Assembly: GCA_034666045.1 (NCBI GenBank) | Contig: JAXDMN010000101.1 | Coordinates: 1-13,362, forward strand | Origin: JAICTV01 sp034666045 | GTDB taxonomy: Bacteria; Planctomycetota; Phycisphaerae; Tepidisphaerales; Tepidisphaeraceae | Length of the DNA stretch: 13,362 bases | Direction: 5' to 3' | In this document: piece after piece, positions 1 to 6,457 of the stretch | How positions within the stretch are numbered: position 1 is the first letter of the stretch | Layout of the letters: each line of letters starts with the position of its first letter | Translations under genes and position numbers: made by a program | Notes under the pieces: generated by a model | The model's input: the letters and a program-made list of their open reading frames with translations, nothing else | What the model was told of the DNA's origin: nothing | Database searches by the model: none

Positions 1-327
1 GACGGGAAGCCGTTTCCGTTCAAGCTCGAGGCTTGGCCGGGCGGGCGCCTCTACCGCGACCTGGGCAACAGCACCGGGCACTTCTGGGGGCACGTGCAGG
101 TCATCAAGCCGCCGAAGCTGCTGGAGATCGTTGGCCCGATGATGATGTCCTACCCGGTGGCCTCGCACATTCAGTACCGCCTCACCGAACAGCCCGGCGG
201 CACGCTGCTGAAACTCACCCACCAGGCGATCGGTCTGATCCCACCCGAGCTCCAACAAGACGTGGGCGGCGGCTGGGGAGACATGCTGGAGCACATCCGC
301 ACGGCGGCGGAGAAGAAGCGCGGGTAG
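1..327 (+). CDS. SRPBCC / AHA1-like domain protein, 3' end only
   Basis: The frame is open from base 1 and ends at TAG 325-327, giving 108 residues of a C-terminal part; the start lies outside the window. Visible stretches such as FWGHVQVIKPPKLLEIVG and YRLTEQPGGTLLKLTH, followed by a Gly/Trp turn and a C-terminal helix (GDMLEHIRTAAEKKR), fit the strand-strand-long-helix end of the START/SRPBCC fold as in AHA1-like (activator of Hsp90 ATPase homologue 1) domain proteins. Such proteins bind hydrophobic ligands or act as small regulators, often beside ArsR-type repressors; the ligand here cannot be told. It is chromosomal flank, outside the mobile element, and convergent with the tRNA-fMet gene before integration. 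A TTG or GTG (94) inside the frame is not the true start, because coding sequence continues upstream. Confidence 0.75.
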   Translation, partial: DGKPFPFKLEAWPGGRLYRDLGNSTGHFWGHVQVIKPPKLLEIVGPMMMSYPVASHIQYRLTEQPGGTLLKLTHQAIGLIPPELQQDVGGGWGDMLEHIRTAAEKKRG

Positions 328-453
328 AAGTGGTTTTCAAAAGGCGGTCTTCGCCCTGCGAATGTCAGCAACGCAGGCCGCTAAAACTTCGCGATGGAGT
401 CTTGGAAACTATCGCGGGGGCACATTCGGGGGTGCGTTTGGCTTCACGAAGGC

Positions 454-493
454 AAAAAAGAACGAAGGACTTGCGTTGCCGCAAGTCCTTCGT
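454..493 (-). terminator. Original host terminator of the tRNA-fMet gene, displaced by integration
   Basis: Positions 462-474 and 481-493 form a perfect 13-bp stem around a 6-nt loop. On the minus strand the hairpin is followed by GTTCTTTTTT (complement of the A-run at 454-459), a classic intrinsic terminator. It starts 10 nt beyond the discriminator position of the att core at 504. In the uninterrupted chromosome it would directly follow the tRNA-fMet gene on the minus strand. Integration separates it from the tRNA by the whole element. It may also weakly stop the plus-strand SRPBCC gene, though there is no T-run on that side. Confidence 0.8.
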
Positions 494-503
494 CGTTCAA
501 CAG

Positions 504-521
504 TAGCGGGGGGAGGATTCG
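504..521. repeat. attL core, 18-bp direct repeat of the tRNA-fMet 3' end
   Basis: The 18 bases TAGCGGGGGGAGGATTCG recur exactly at 8952-8969, where they form the 3' end of tRNA-fMet (minus strand; T-loop position 56 to discriminator 73). Sequence outside the repeat differs at once on both sides. Only this tRNA fragment is present here, so this is the non-functional copy at the left junction. Confidence 0.9.
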
Positions 522-593
522 TGCAACATTGCATCGCCGAGTTGATCGGGGCGAAGTTGGCGGCGTAGGCGGCCCACGTCCGATACAGGCTAC

Positions 594-881
594 ATGAGCG
601 CCGACCCGCCGACGTTCTACACCGTCGCGGAAACCGCAATGATTCTCAAGTGTTCGGCAAGGCAGGTCAGCCGCCTGATTCAAGCGAAGCGGCTCATGGC
701 GATCGACATCGGGACGGGAAGGCATCGGGACTATCGGATTGCACGCGAGGCGCTATACGCGGTCGGCACGCCGCCGCCGGTGCGCAGCCCGTCTGCACCG
801 CGACGCGGGCCGCGGGTCGTGCCGATCATCATTCCGGATCCATTCGCCGACCTTCCGCCCTGGCCGAAGCGGTCGCAGTGA
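594..881 (+). CDS. Excisionase-like helix-turn-helix protein (candidate directionality factor)
   Basis: The 95-residue product starts with YTVAETAMILKCSARQVSRLIQ (about residues 9-30) and then HRDYRI (44-49). This is the MerR/excisionase-type winged HTH pattern in which 'tvaEaA..L..s...v.rLi..g.l.a' is followed by a wing strand. The last 40 residues are rich in Pro and Arg and probably disordered. It lies 72 bp inside attL, a normal place for an Xis/RDF gene. No clear Shine-Dalgarno precedes ATG 594. In the integrated state its promoter is unclear; in the excised circle the recombinase frame would end 25 nt upstream on the same strand, so the two could be co-transcribed. DNA binding is well supported by the motif. 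The role in excision is inference, and it could instead be a transcription regulator. Confidence 0.7.
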   Translation: MSADPPTFYTVAETAMILKCSARQVSRLIQAKRLMAIDIGTGRHRDYRIAREALYAVGTPPPVRSPSAPRRGPRVVPIIIPDPFADLPPWPKRSQ

Positions 882-909
882 TGAGCATCAGCGGGCGGCC
901 GCCGCCGCG

Positions 910-1104
910 TCATGGTGCGGCTTGCGTCGGCCGCGTCGCAGGCATGCTACCGCGTTGGAACCTCGCACCGATTTCGCGTAGGCCAGCCTTCATTTCATTC
1001 GCCAGATCAGCCCGGCCGGCGGCGTAACCGCGATTGTAGCCGCCCCATCCTGCGGCGATGACGGCGACGATCGCGACGGCGACGACGATATAGACGCGGC
1101 GCAT
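910..1104 (-). CDS. Small single-pass membrane protein, unknown function
   Basis: This 64-residue product has a basic start (MRR), one hydrophobic segment at about residues 5-20 (VYIVVAVAIVAVIAAG), then a Gly/Tyr-rich stretch (WGGYNRGYAAGRADL) and a short polar helix. A Shine-Dalgarno GGAAAGG (complement of 1113-1119) lies 8 nt before ATG 1104-1102, which supports both the gene and the start. It lies 43 nt downstream of the 81-residue gene on the same strand and is probably co-transcribed with it. I do not recognise the family. Small membrane proteins like this are common in phage-derived islands (exclusion or holin-like roles), but nothing here proves such a role. Confidence 0.55.
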   Translation of the reverse strand: MRRVYIVVAVAIVAVIAAGWGGYNRGYAAGRADLANEMKAGLREIGARFQRGSMPATRPTQAAP

Positions 1105-1112
1105 CGATCAAA

Positions 1113-1119
1113 CCTTTCC
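1113..1119 (-). promoter_or_regulatory. Ribosome binding site of the 64-aa membrane protein
   Basis: GGAAAGG on the minus strand sits 8 nt before ATG 1104-1102. Confidence 0.55.
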
Positions 1120-1125
1120 GCCGCG

Positions 1126-1145
1126 GATAAGCGGCGATAAGCGGC
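1126..1145. repeat. Perfect 2 x 10-bp tandem repeat
   Basis: GATAAGCGGC occurs twice in direct succession, in the gap between the two minus-strand genes. It may be chance, a replication-slippage product, or a binding site. Confidence 0.6.
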
Positions 1146-1147
1146 AC

Positions 1148-1393
1148 TCAGGCAAACAACGATTCAAGAAGCGCTCGCCGCCCTGCGTCGTAGCCTTCAA
1201 CGAAAGCGGCGGAGCGCGACTCCCGGCCCTGCAATATCTCGTCGTTGACTGCCAGCCCGAAGCCATCCCTGAAGTCGCGAATCTGCGGACTTGCAGTTTC
1301 TATGTACCGCGGAAAACGTCCGAAGCGGCGGCGAACCGCCTGTCGGAACGTGCGTTGCATCTGCGACTTATACTGTTTGATCGTCGAAGCCAT
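1148..1393 (-). CDS. Hypothetical basic protein of 81 aa
   Basis: I choose ATG 1393-1391 because GGAGG (complement of 1400-1404) lies 6 nt before it. A longer frame from 1477 exists, but its extra N-terminus is Arg/Pro-rich and without character. The product begins MASTIKQYKSQMQRTFRQAVRRRFGRFP, a strongly basic helical region, then an acidic-aromatic middle (IRDFRDGFGLAVNDEIL) and a C-terminal helix FVEGYDAGRRALLESLFA. The pattern 'F..GY..GRR' appears in small phage-island proteins of unknown role. It is the first gene of a two-gene minus-strand unit, divergent from the RHH regulator, which may control it. No function is assigned. Confidence 0.55.
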   Translation of the reverse strand: MASTIKQYKSQMQRTFRQAVRRRFGRFPRYIETASPQIRDFRDGFGLAVNDEILQGRESRSAAFVEGYDAGRRALLESLFA

Positions 1394-1528
1394 CGGAATC
1401 CTCCGTGCGGTTTTGGGCGGACGACACCGCGACGCGCGACGCCCCGCCCACCTGACGTCACAGATTACCGCGTACACATTGGTGGTACAAGTGTCATCGG
1501 CTTTGCAGTTTGCGAGCGGGCTTAGATC
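1394..1528. promoter_or_regulatory. Divergent promoter region between the minus-strand pair and the RHH gene
   Basis: This 135-nt gap separates two divergently read genes and must hold promoters for both. It contains the perfect palindrome TGACGTCA at 1453-1460, which could be an operator for the adjacent ribbon-helix-helix protein. I could not pick convincing -35/-10 boxes. Confidence 0.4.
1400..1404 (-). promoter_or_regulatory. Ribosome binding site that fixes the start at 1393
   Basis: GGAGG on the minus strand lies 6 nt from ATG 1393-1391, which favours the 81-aa product over the longer frame. Confidence 0.7.
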
Positions 1529-1726
1529 ATGCTCTCCGTGGCAGCACGACGATCGAACAAGTCACCGCTCAGCGTCCGCATCAATACGCAGCTCTTGCAA
1601 CGGCTGGAGCGCCATTCGCTCCGCGTCGGCCGCAGTCGATCGGAAGTCGTCGACCGCGCGATTGAGGAATATCTCGACCGTCACGACCAGCAGGCCAGCG
1701 ACCATAAGCCTCACACCCGCAAGTGA
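1529..1726 (+). CDS. Ribbon-helix-helix (CopG/Arc-type) DNA-binding protein
   Basis: This is a 65-residue protein. Residues 12-50 read as a textbook RHH domain: the strand LSVRINTQLL, helix A LQRLERHSLRVG, the turn RSRSE, and helix B VVDRAIEEYLDRH. RHH proteins bind DNA as dimers through the paired strands and act as repressors or antitoxins. No toxin-like partner overlaps it on the same strand, so a regulator of the element, autoregulated through the divergent region upstream, is the simpler reading. The Shine-Dalgarno before ATG 1529 is weak. The tail after residue 52 is polar and basic. Confidence 0.75.
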   Translation: MLSVAARRSNKSPLSVRINTQLLQRLERHSLRVGRSRSEVVDRAIEEYLDRHDQQASDHKPHTRK

Positions 1727-2347
1727 TTCAGCGCGTCCGTATCGTCGGGCGAGATTATGCCGCGCCACGCTGCGCTACCCTTGCGGTTGGACGCGAGGCG
1801 AATCATCGGGAATCTTTACATCAGCGACGTTGGGCGAATCCCGGCGTGCGTCGCCGTTAAAGAAGTGCCGGGAATACACGCGACTGCTCGGGCCGGGTGA
1901 GGCTTCGTGCTGTTTGTCGGGTAGTCAGCCGATTCCCTATCCCTAAGACGTGCCGCCGGTGTGCGGCGCGCAGGCCGGGCTTCGACCTCACGCGAGGAAC
2001 GTCGAGACGCTTCACAGCGAATCGCGTTTTTCGCGTGGGGGATTAAGGGGGCTTTGCGTTCCTGCTGAACGCGGGATTCGGCTGAAGGTTTTTGCTTCTC
2101 TATCCACCGCGCTATTTGATTCCCCAAATCTTTCCGCTTTCCCTAAGCGCTGTACTGAAAGATCGCGCGCCGCAACTGTCACGCGAAGTTGACCGCGAAC
2201 TATCGCGCTGCCCGACGCAATGAAATGTAGGGGATATGGGCCGAAAATGTTCAATCGAGCGTACCTAGAGACCGATGGCTAGCTTTACGCGAAGTTGAAT
2301 CGAATTACGACTTTTCTTTGCTGATGAAAGTCATCGAAAGCATTTCG
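1727..2347. other. Long stretch without a convincing gene
   Basis: About 620 nt follow the RHH gene before the terminator at 2348. Only weak frames are seen: plus-strand 1757-1900 (47 aa, start MPRHAALPLRLDARRIIGN), plus-strand 2220-2282 (20 aa), and a TTG-started minus-strand frame at 1816-2127 of low-complexity character. None has a good ribosome binding site or a recognisable motif. The part from about 2080 to 2340 is less GC-rich than its surroundings. It carries the 12-mer ACGCGAAGTTGA twice, at 2181-2192 and 2287-2298. It could hold a small RNA, control sites or a decayed gene. Confidence 0.5.
2181..2298. repeat. Direct repeat pair ACGCGAAGTTGA
   Basis: The same 12 bases occur at 2181-2192 and 2287-2298, 106 bp apart start to start, in the non-coding stretch. 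The spacing is about ten helical turns. They are possibly paired protein-binding sites. Confidence 0.5.
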
Positions 2348-2383
2348 TCCGGCGACATCGCGCATACACGCGCCGGATTTTTT
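2348..2383 (+). terminator. Intrinsic terminator-like hairpin
   Basis: TCCGGCG (2348-2354) pairs with CGCCGGA (2371-2377), followed directly by TTTTTT (2378-2383). The loop is 16 nt with some inner pairing possible. It implies a transcript on the plus strand from the region upstream, either the RHH gene read through about 620 nt of leader or a separate small RNA. Confidence 0.6.
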
Positions 2384-2409
2384 CGTTAAGCGTCCCGACT
2401 TCGGCCCCG

Positions 2410-2640
2410 ATGTGGCAAGCAATGGACGATCAGGAAATAAAACTTCAGCTCAGCATGGCAATCTTCGGCGTCGCCATCACCCAAGCAATGTTGGCGCACG
2501 ACCTGCGCGGTCGCATCGAACCGGGCGTTCTCACGCCGGACCAGGACGAGCGATTGAAAATCGCGATGGAAGCTATGTGCGAGCTTCACGCCGGCTTGGC
2601 AGAGCTGTCCGTGGAATTGCAGCGGCAAGCGAGGCAATGA
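2410..2640 (+). CDS. Hypothetical helical protein of 76 aa
   Basis: The product (MWQAMDDQEIKLQLSMAIFG...) is predicted almost all helical. It has a hydrophobic first helix (about residues 12-30), a short turn LTPDQDERL at 41-49, and an amphipathic C-terminal helix rich in Met, Glu and Leu. An alternative start is ATG 2422 (M5). Neither has a clear Shine-Dalgarno. It is the first gene after the terminator at 2348-2383 and comes 98 nt before the tail-assembly-chaperone-like gene, so it probably belongs to the structural block. The family is not recognised. Confidence 0.5.
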   Translation: MWQAMDDQEIKLQLSMAIFGVAITQAMLAHDLRGRIEPGVLTPDQDERLKIAMEAMCELHAGLAELSVELQRQARQ

Positions 2641-2700
2641 CCGACCTTCCGCCAGGCGTGTGAGTGTGTTCGCTCGCCGGGCGTGTGCGTCTGTTTTGGT

Positions 2701-2713
2701 AAGGGCAGCGCAC
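2701..2713 (+). repeat. Upstream motif, copy 1 (AAGGGCAGCGCAC)
   Basis: This motif occurs 38 nt upstream of the tail-chaperone start and recurs with one change (C to T) at 3060-3072, upstream of the capsid gene. It may be an element-specific promoter or regulator site. Confidence 0.4.
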
Positions 2714-2738
2714 AGCCGGCGACGTTATTTTCCGATGC

Positions 2739-3061
2739 ATGCTCACGAAAGAATCGATCCTCGAAAAGACAACGCTGCCGATTGAACGCGTCGCGGTTCC
2801 CGAATGGGGCGGCACGTGTTCGTCAAGACGATGACCGGTACGCAGCGCGACGCGTTCGAAGCGGCGCACCTGGCGGCAAAAAAGGCCGGCGACGAGCTGG
2901 CGAACTTTCGCGCTCGCCTCGCCGTGGCGACCGTCTGCAATGAAGCGGGTGAACTGTTGTTCGCCGCGTCCGACGCCGTCCGTCTCGGCGAGACGCACGC
3001 GAAGTCGCTCGACAGGGTTTGGGAAGTCGCGCGCCGGCTGAACGGCCTCACTGATTCCTAA
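2739..3061 (+). pseudogene. Phage tail assembly chaperone-like gene split by a frameshift
   Basis: The upstream part, ATG 2739 to about 2816, reads MLTKESILEKTTLPIERVAV then PEWGGT. The downstream part, from 2816 in the -1 frame, reads VFVKTMTGTQRDAFEAAHLA and continues to ARRLNGLTDS. Joined, they give about 107 residues with the layout known for small siphophage tail assembly chaperones: 'vPEWGg.V.vr.mtG.eRdaFe', then 'R..l.a..v.de.G..lF...d...lg', then 'l.rv...a..lNgl'. The frame break is at ACGTGTTC (2814-2821), where an extra G (ACG GTG TTC) would restore it. A frame starting at ATG 2804 (MGRHVFVK) exists but cuts through the conserved PEWGG motif. No slippery heptamer is seen. Either a real one-base deletion or an assembly error explains it. 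Family members guide polymerisation of the tail tube around the tape measure protein. Confidence 0.6.
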
Positions 3062-3072
3062 GGGTAGCGCAC
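3060..3072 (+). repeat. Upstream motif, copy 2 (AAGGGTAGCGCAC)
   Basis: It begins at the last base of the chaperone stop codon and lies 80 nt before the capsid start. It matches copy 1 at 2701-2713 in 12 of 13 positions. Confidence 0.4.
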
Positions 3073-3152
3073 GGCGACTCGGCGTACTTTGTGACTATGA
3101 CGCGGCGAATTGCACGCCGCGCAAGTTTCAAGGGCGAAGAGGAAACAGAACG

Positions 3153-4424
3153 ATGTGGCAGAAGATCAAAGCGGCTCGGGAACAGTTTGGGCAGTCCAAG
3201 GCGGAGATGCAGGAGATCATCACCCGATCCGAGGGCCGCGCCCTGTCGGCGGAGGAACAGAAAGCTTTCGACGCCGCCGAAGTGAGGGCGCGCGAAAGCG
3301 AGACGGCGATCCGAAACCACGAACGGTTTGAATCGGTGGACCGCCTTCAGCGGATCGGCATGACGCCGGACATGAACCGGACCTTCGGCGAGCGCGACCT
3401 GTCGAAATACAGCCTGGTCCGCGCGATCAACCGCCGGATGAACGGTCAATCACTCGACGGCATCGAAAAGGAAGTGAACGACGAGTTGTCGATCCGCAAC
3501 GGCAAGCAGGCGCAGGGATTCTACTTCCCGACCGAACTCGGCATGGAACGCCGCGACCTCACACTCACGACCGGGGCGGGCGCGAAGCCGACGCTCACCG
3601 ACCCGGCGAATTTTATCGAATACCTTCGCGCCAAGACGATCGCGAGCGCGTTGGGCGTGACGTTCCTTGCCGGCCTCACTGGTGACCTGTCGCTGCCGAA
3701 ACAGTCCGCCGCCTCTACCGCGTATTGGGTGACGGAAGGCAGCGCACCGACGGAGTCGAACGCACAAATCGGCCAAGTGGCGCTCGCCCCGAAAACCGTC
3801 GGGGCGTTCACCGACTTCTCGCGCAAGTTTCTCATCCAGTCCTCAATCTCCGCGGAGAACTTCGCCCGCGAAGAACTCGCCCGCACCGTCGGCACCGAAC
3901 TGGATCGCGTCGTCTTCAACGGCAGCGGCAGCGGCGCGGAACCCACCGGCATCCTTCAGGCCGCTGGCGTCAGCACTGTCGCCCTGGGCACGAACGGCGA
4001 CGCCCCGAGCTGGGCGAAGCTGGTCGAGATGGAAAGCGCCGTCGCCGCGAGCAACGCCGATGTCGGCTCGCTGGCGTACGTCATGACCAGCGCCGCCCGC
4101 GGCAAACTGAAGGTCGTCGAGAAGGCCAGCGGCACGGCCCGCTTCCTATGGGACGATAACAACACGATCAACGGCTACGCGGCGCATGCGACGAACCAAA
4201 TCCCGTCGAACTTGACGAAGGGCAGCGGCACGTCGCTGTCTGCCGCGATCTTCGGCAACTTCCGCGACGTCGTCATCGGCCTGTGGTCTGGCATCGACAT
4301 CCTCGTTGACCCGTACACCGGCGGCACGTCCGGCAACGTGCGCGTCGTCGCGTTGCAGGACGTCGACGTGAAGCTTCGCCATGCGGAGAGCTTCGCGAAG
4401 ATCGTCGACATGGTCACGACCTAA
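3153..4424 (+). CDS. HK97-family phage major capsid protein
   Basis: The 423-residue product has the normal length for the HK97-fold capsid family. Residues 1-75 are charged and helical (coiled-coil-like), matching the N-terminal delta/scaffold domain that prohead protease removes. The shell domain from about residue 115 shows family landmarks: YWVTEGSAPTES (191-202), KTVGAFTDFSRKFLIQSSI (214-232), ELDRVVFNGSGSGAEPTGIL (249-268), the late stretch FGNFRDVVIGLWSGIDILVD (367-386), and a final strand VDVKLRHAESFAKI. A Shine-Dalgarno GAGGAA (3139-3144) lies 8 nt before ATG. A strong terminator follows, so it can be expressed separately from the tape measure gene. Its protease is encoded about 2 kb downstream, after the tape measure gene, which is an unusual order; no portal gene precedes it. 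An encapsulin is less likely, given the delta domain and the protease. Confidence 0.95.
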   Translation: MWQKIKAAREQFGQSKAEMQEIITRSEGRALSAEEQKAFDAAEVRARESETAIRNHERFESVDRLQRIGMTPDMNRTFGERDLSKYSLVRAINRRMNGQSLDGIEKEVNDELSIRNGKQAQGFYFPTELGMERRDLTLTTGAGAKPTLTDPANFIEYLRAKTIASALGVTFLAGLTGDLSLPKQSAASTAYWVTEGSAPTESNAQIGQVALAPKTVGAFTDFSRKFLIQSSISAENFAREELARTVGTELDRVVFNGSGSGAEPTGILQAAGVSTVALGTNGDAPSWAKLVEMESAVAASNADVGSLAYVMTSAARGKLKVVEKASGTARFLWDDNNTINGYAAHATNQIPSNLTKGSGTSLSAAIFGNFRDVVIGLWSGIDILVDPYTGGTSGNVRVVALQDVDVKLRHAESFAKIVDMVTT

Positions 4425-4499
4425 CTTTGCCCCCAGTTGCGGCCGGCGCGATTGAGTGATCGTCGCGCTGGTCGCATTTTACAAATTACGCTTGATCGA

Positions 4500-4544
4500 C
4501 CCGCTCGCCGTCCACTCCAAACGGCGGCGAGCGGGTTTTTGTTT
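4500..4544 (+). terminator. Intrinsic terminator after the capsid gene
   Basis: CCCGCTCGCCG (4500-4510) pairs perfectly with CGGCGAGCGGG (4525-4535) and is followed by TTTTTGTTT. It lies 75 nt past the capsid stop and ends 17 nt before the tape measure start, so the tape measure gene needs readthrough or its own promoter in 4425-4499. Confidence 0.85.
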
Positions 4545-4561
4545 CGTGGGAACTTTTACGA

Positions 4562-6217
4562 ATGGCCACGATTGCGAATTTGAACGTCAAGCTTACTGCC
4601 GGCATTGGCGGCTTCGCCACGTCGATGTCCAAGGCGGGCCGGCACGTCACGTCGTTCGGCGGCAGCATTTTATCGAACGTGCGACAGGTCATCGGCTGGG
4701 GCGGCGCACTCGCCGCGGTCGCGACCGGCGGCGGCCTGGCGATGCTCGTCAAGAAGGAACTCGACGCGATCGACGCGACGGCGAAGCTGTCCGATCGCAT
4801 GGGCATCGCGACCGAACAGCTCGTCGGACTTCAGCACGCCGCCGACCTGGCGGGGATCGATTCGGAAGGGTTGACCGGCAGCCTCGAAAAGATGCTGAAG
4901 TTTATCGGCACACTGGCCGAGGACGGCGGCAAGGGCGAGGCGGTTCTGAAAAAGCTCGGCCTTTCGTCGGCCGAGCTGGCGAACCTGTCACCGGACAAAA
5001 CGTTCACACTCATCGCCGACCGGCTGTCGAAAGTGACCAGCGCTTACGATCGCGCCAAGATAGCGTCGGACATTTTCGGCAGGGCCGGTCAGCAGTTGGA
5101 GCCGCTCCTGCTGGGCGGCGCGGATGGAATCGCCGCCGCGCAGGCCGAGGCGGAAAAGCTCGGCCTGACATTCAGCCGCCTCGACGCCGCGAAGATCGAA
5201 GAGGCAAACGACCAATTGTCGAGGGTGCAAGGCATCCTCGCCGGCGCGGGCCGGGCGGCCGCGATCGAACTTGCACCGGCCATTGCCGGGCTTTCTCAAA
5301 AACTCATCGACAGCGCGACCGCAGGCGAAGGATTGGGGGCGAAGGTCGCCGGCGCGATCGAGTGGGCCGGCGGCGCACTCGCGACCGCGTCAGACGTTCT
5401 CGAACTTTTCAAAAGCGGATGGTTCGCGCTCAAGGGCGTTGCCGGCGTCACCTTGCTCGGCATCGTCGGGCCGCTCAACCTCGTCATTCAGGGCATCGAC
5501 TGGCTCGTCAACAAGCTGACCGGCAGCTCGACAGCGTTCGCCGGCTTTGCGCAGGGGATGACGGATGGCTTCGTTGACGAAACGAAGCAGGCGTTCGCCG
5601 ATGCCGGCGAATCATTCACCGCGTTCGCGGACGGAAAGAACAGTAAAGCGGTATCGCATTTCTTCGCCGGGGTTCGCGCGAACGCGGACGCCGCGGCGAA
5701 GTCGATCGCAGACGCCGCGGCGAAGATGAACGGCGGCGCGTTCACGCCGCTACCTGAAGCGAAGAAAACCGACGGTAAAGACGCGGGCCTCTTTAGCGAT
5801 GACACGCTCGGCGACGTGTTCCAGAACGTCGAGCGGATCACCGATGCCATCTCCGACATGCAGAAGGAAATCGATCAGGCGAGCATGACGCCGCTCGCGA
5901 AAAAGTTAGATGATCTGAAACGCCTCGGCGCGAACAGCGAAGAATTAGGCATCGCGGAAACGCGGCTTAAGACGATCGATCAACGGAAGCTTTCCGCCGC
6001 GGCGGCGGACAGTCCCGGCGCTGCATCGATCGAAGTCGGCGGCGCTGCCGCGCAGCGCTTCGCGTTCGAGAACGCCCGCGGCGTCGACGTGCTGGGAAAA
6101 GATGAGGTTCCGAAAAAGCAATTGAAAGAGCAAGAGGCCGCCACGGGCGTCCTGACCGAAATCAACCACAACATCCGCGTGCTAGCGACGCCGTCAACGA
6201 AGTCGATTTTCGGATGA
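4562..6217 (+). CDS. Phage tail tape measure protein
   Basis: This is a 551-residue protein. The N-terminus MATIANLNVKLTAGIGGFAT followed by SMSKAGRHVTSFGG, then a hydrophobic segment (about 43-63), and LSDRMGIATEQLVGLQHAAD (76-95) are typical of the TP901-type tape measure core. A second hydrophobic stretch lies at about 292-316 (GVAGVTLLGIVGPLNLVIQG). Helical, Ala/Lys/Asp-rich sequence follows, with a likely coiled coil near 425-465. Tape measure proteins fill the tail tube and set its length; by the family rule of about 0.15 nm per residue this one would specify a tail near 80 nm. It is short for the family but not broken. A weak GGGA lies 9 nt before ATG. The stop overlaps the next ATG (ATGA at 6214-6217). 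No tail tube or tip gene is present in the element. Confidence 0.85.
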   Translation: MATIANLNVKLTAGIGGFATSMSKAGRHVTSFGGSILSNVRQVIGWGGALAAVATGGGLAMLVKKELDAIDATAKLSDRMGIATEQLVGLQHAADLAGIDSEGLTGSLEKMLKFIGTLAEDGGKGEAVLKKLGLSSAELANLSPDKTFTLIADRLSKVTSAYDRAKIASDIFGRAGQQLEPLLLGGADGIAAAQAEAEKLGLTFSRLDAAKIEEANDQLSRVQGILAGAGRAAAIELAPAIAGLSQKLIDSATAGEGLGAKVAGAIEWAGGALATASDVLELFKSGWFALKGVAGVTLLGIVGPLNLVIQGIDWLVNKLTGSSTAFAGFAQGMTDGFVDETKQAFADAGESFTAFADGKNSKAVSHFFAGVRANADAAAKSIADAAAKMNGGAFTPLPEAKKTDGKDAGLFSDDTLGDVFQNVERITDAISDMQKEIDQASMTPLAKKLDDLKRLGANSEELGIAETRLKTIDQRKLSAAAADSPGAASIEVGGAAAQRFAFENARGVDVLGKDEVPKKQLKEQEAATGVLTEINHNIRVLATPSTKSIFG

Positions 6218-6435
6218 TGATGATCGTGTGTGACAACGCCGTCGCGCCGGCGCGCGAGAGAGGGACGATTGACCGCGCGTGGATCGCCCTGCGTCTGAGA
6301 GGCCTTCGCGCCGTCAAGCGCGACGAATCGCTGCCGTTAATTCGCCGCGTCCGCGCCGGGTTGGCGGCGCGACAGTTGGCGAGGGACGGACGCCGCCGCG
6401 ACGCGCAGGTCATTCGCGCAACGTCCGTCGCGTAG
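6214..6435 (+). CDS. Small Arg-rich protein of unknown function
   Basis: The start ATG 6214 overlaps the tape measure stop as ATGA, suggesting translational coupling; ATG 6217 and 6220 are alternatives. The 73-residue product is very basic (LRLRGLRAVKRDESLPLIRR and onward) and probably helical. The gene fills the gap between the tape measure and protease genes, with 22 nt left before the protease GTG. High Arg content is also what a chance frame in GC-rich DNA would give, so coupling and position are the main support. The family is not recognised. Confidence 0.45.
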   Translation: MMMIVCDNAVAPARERGTIDRAWIALRLRGLRAVKRDESLPLIRRVRAGLAARQLARDGRRRDAQVIRATSVA

Positions 6436-6443
6436 GCGACAGC

Positions 6444-6449
6444 GGGAGG
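6444..6449 (+). promoter_or_regulatory. Ribosome binding site that supports the GTG start of the protease
   Basis: GGGAGG lies 8 nt before GTG 6458. Confidence 0.7.
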
Positions 6450-6457
6450 TATTTTTC

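Noticed and set aside
1474..1494. Imperfect inverted repeat ACACATTG/ACAAGTGT upstream of the RHH gene
   Set aside because: Needs a bulge to pair; too weak to call an operator.
1529..1726. RHH protein as antitoxin of a toxin-antitoxin pair
   Set aside because: No toxin-like frame overlaps or follows it on the same strand; the divergent 81-aa protein has no toxin motif.
1245..1946. Plus-strand frame of 233 aa
   Set aside because: Overlaps the RHH gene and the supported minus-strand gene; Ser/Arg-rich without domain character.
1816..2127. Minus-strand TTG-started frame of 103 aa
   Set aside because: No recognisable motif, rare start codon, and low-complexity Arg/Ala/Pro content.
2804..3061. 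Tail chaperone taken as starting at ATG 2804
   Set aside because: That ATG lies within the out-of-frame PEWGG codons; the upstream frame from 2739 supplies the missing family N-terminus.
4456..5577. Plus-strand frame of 373 aa overlapping the tape measure gene
   Set aside because: Extremely Arg/Gly-rich product typical of a shifted frame in GC-rich DNA; the tape measure frame has clear family motifs.
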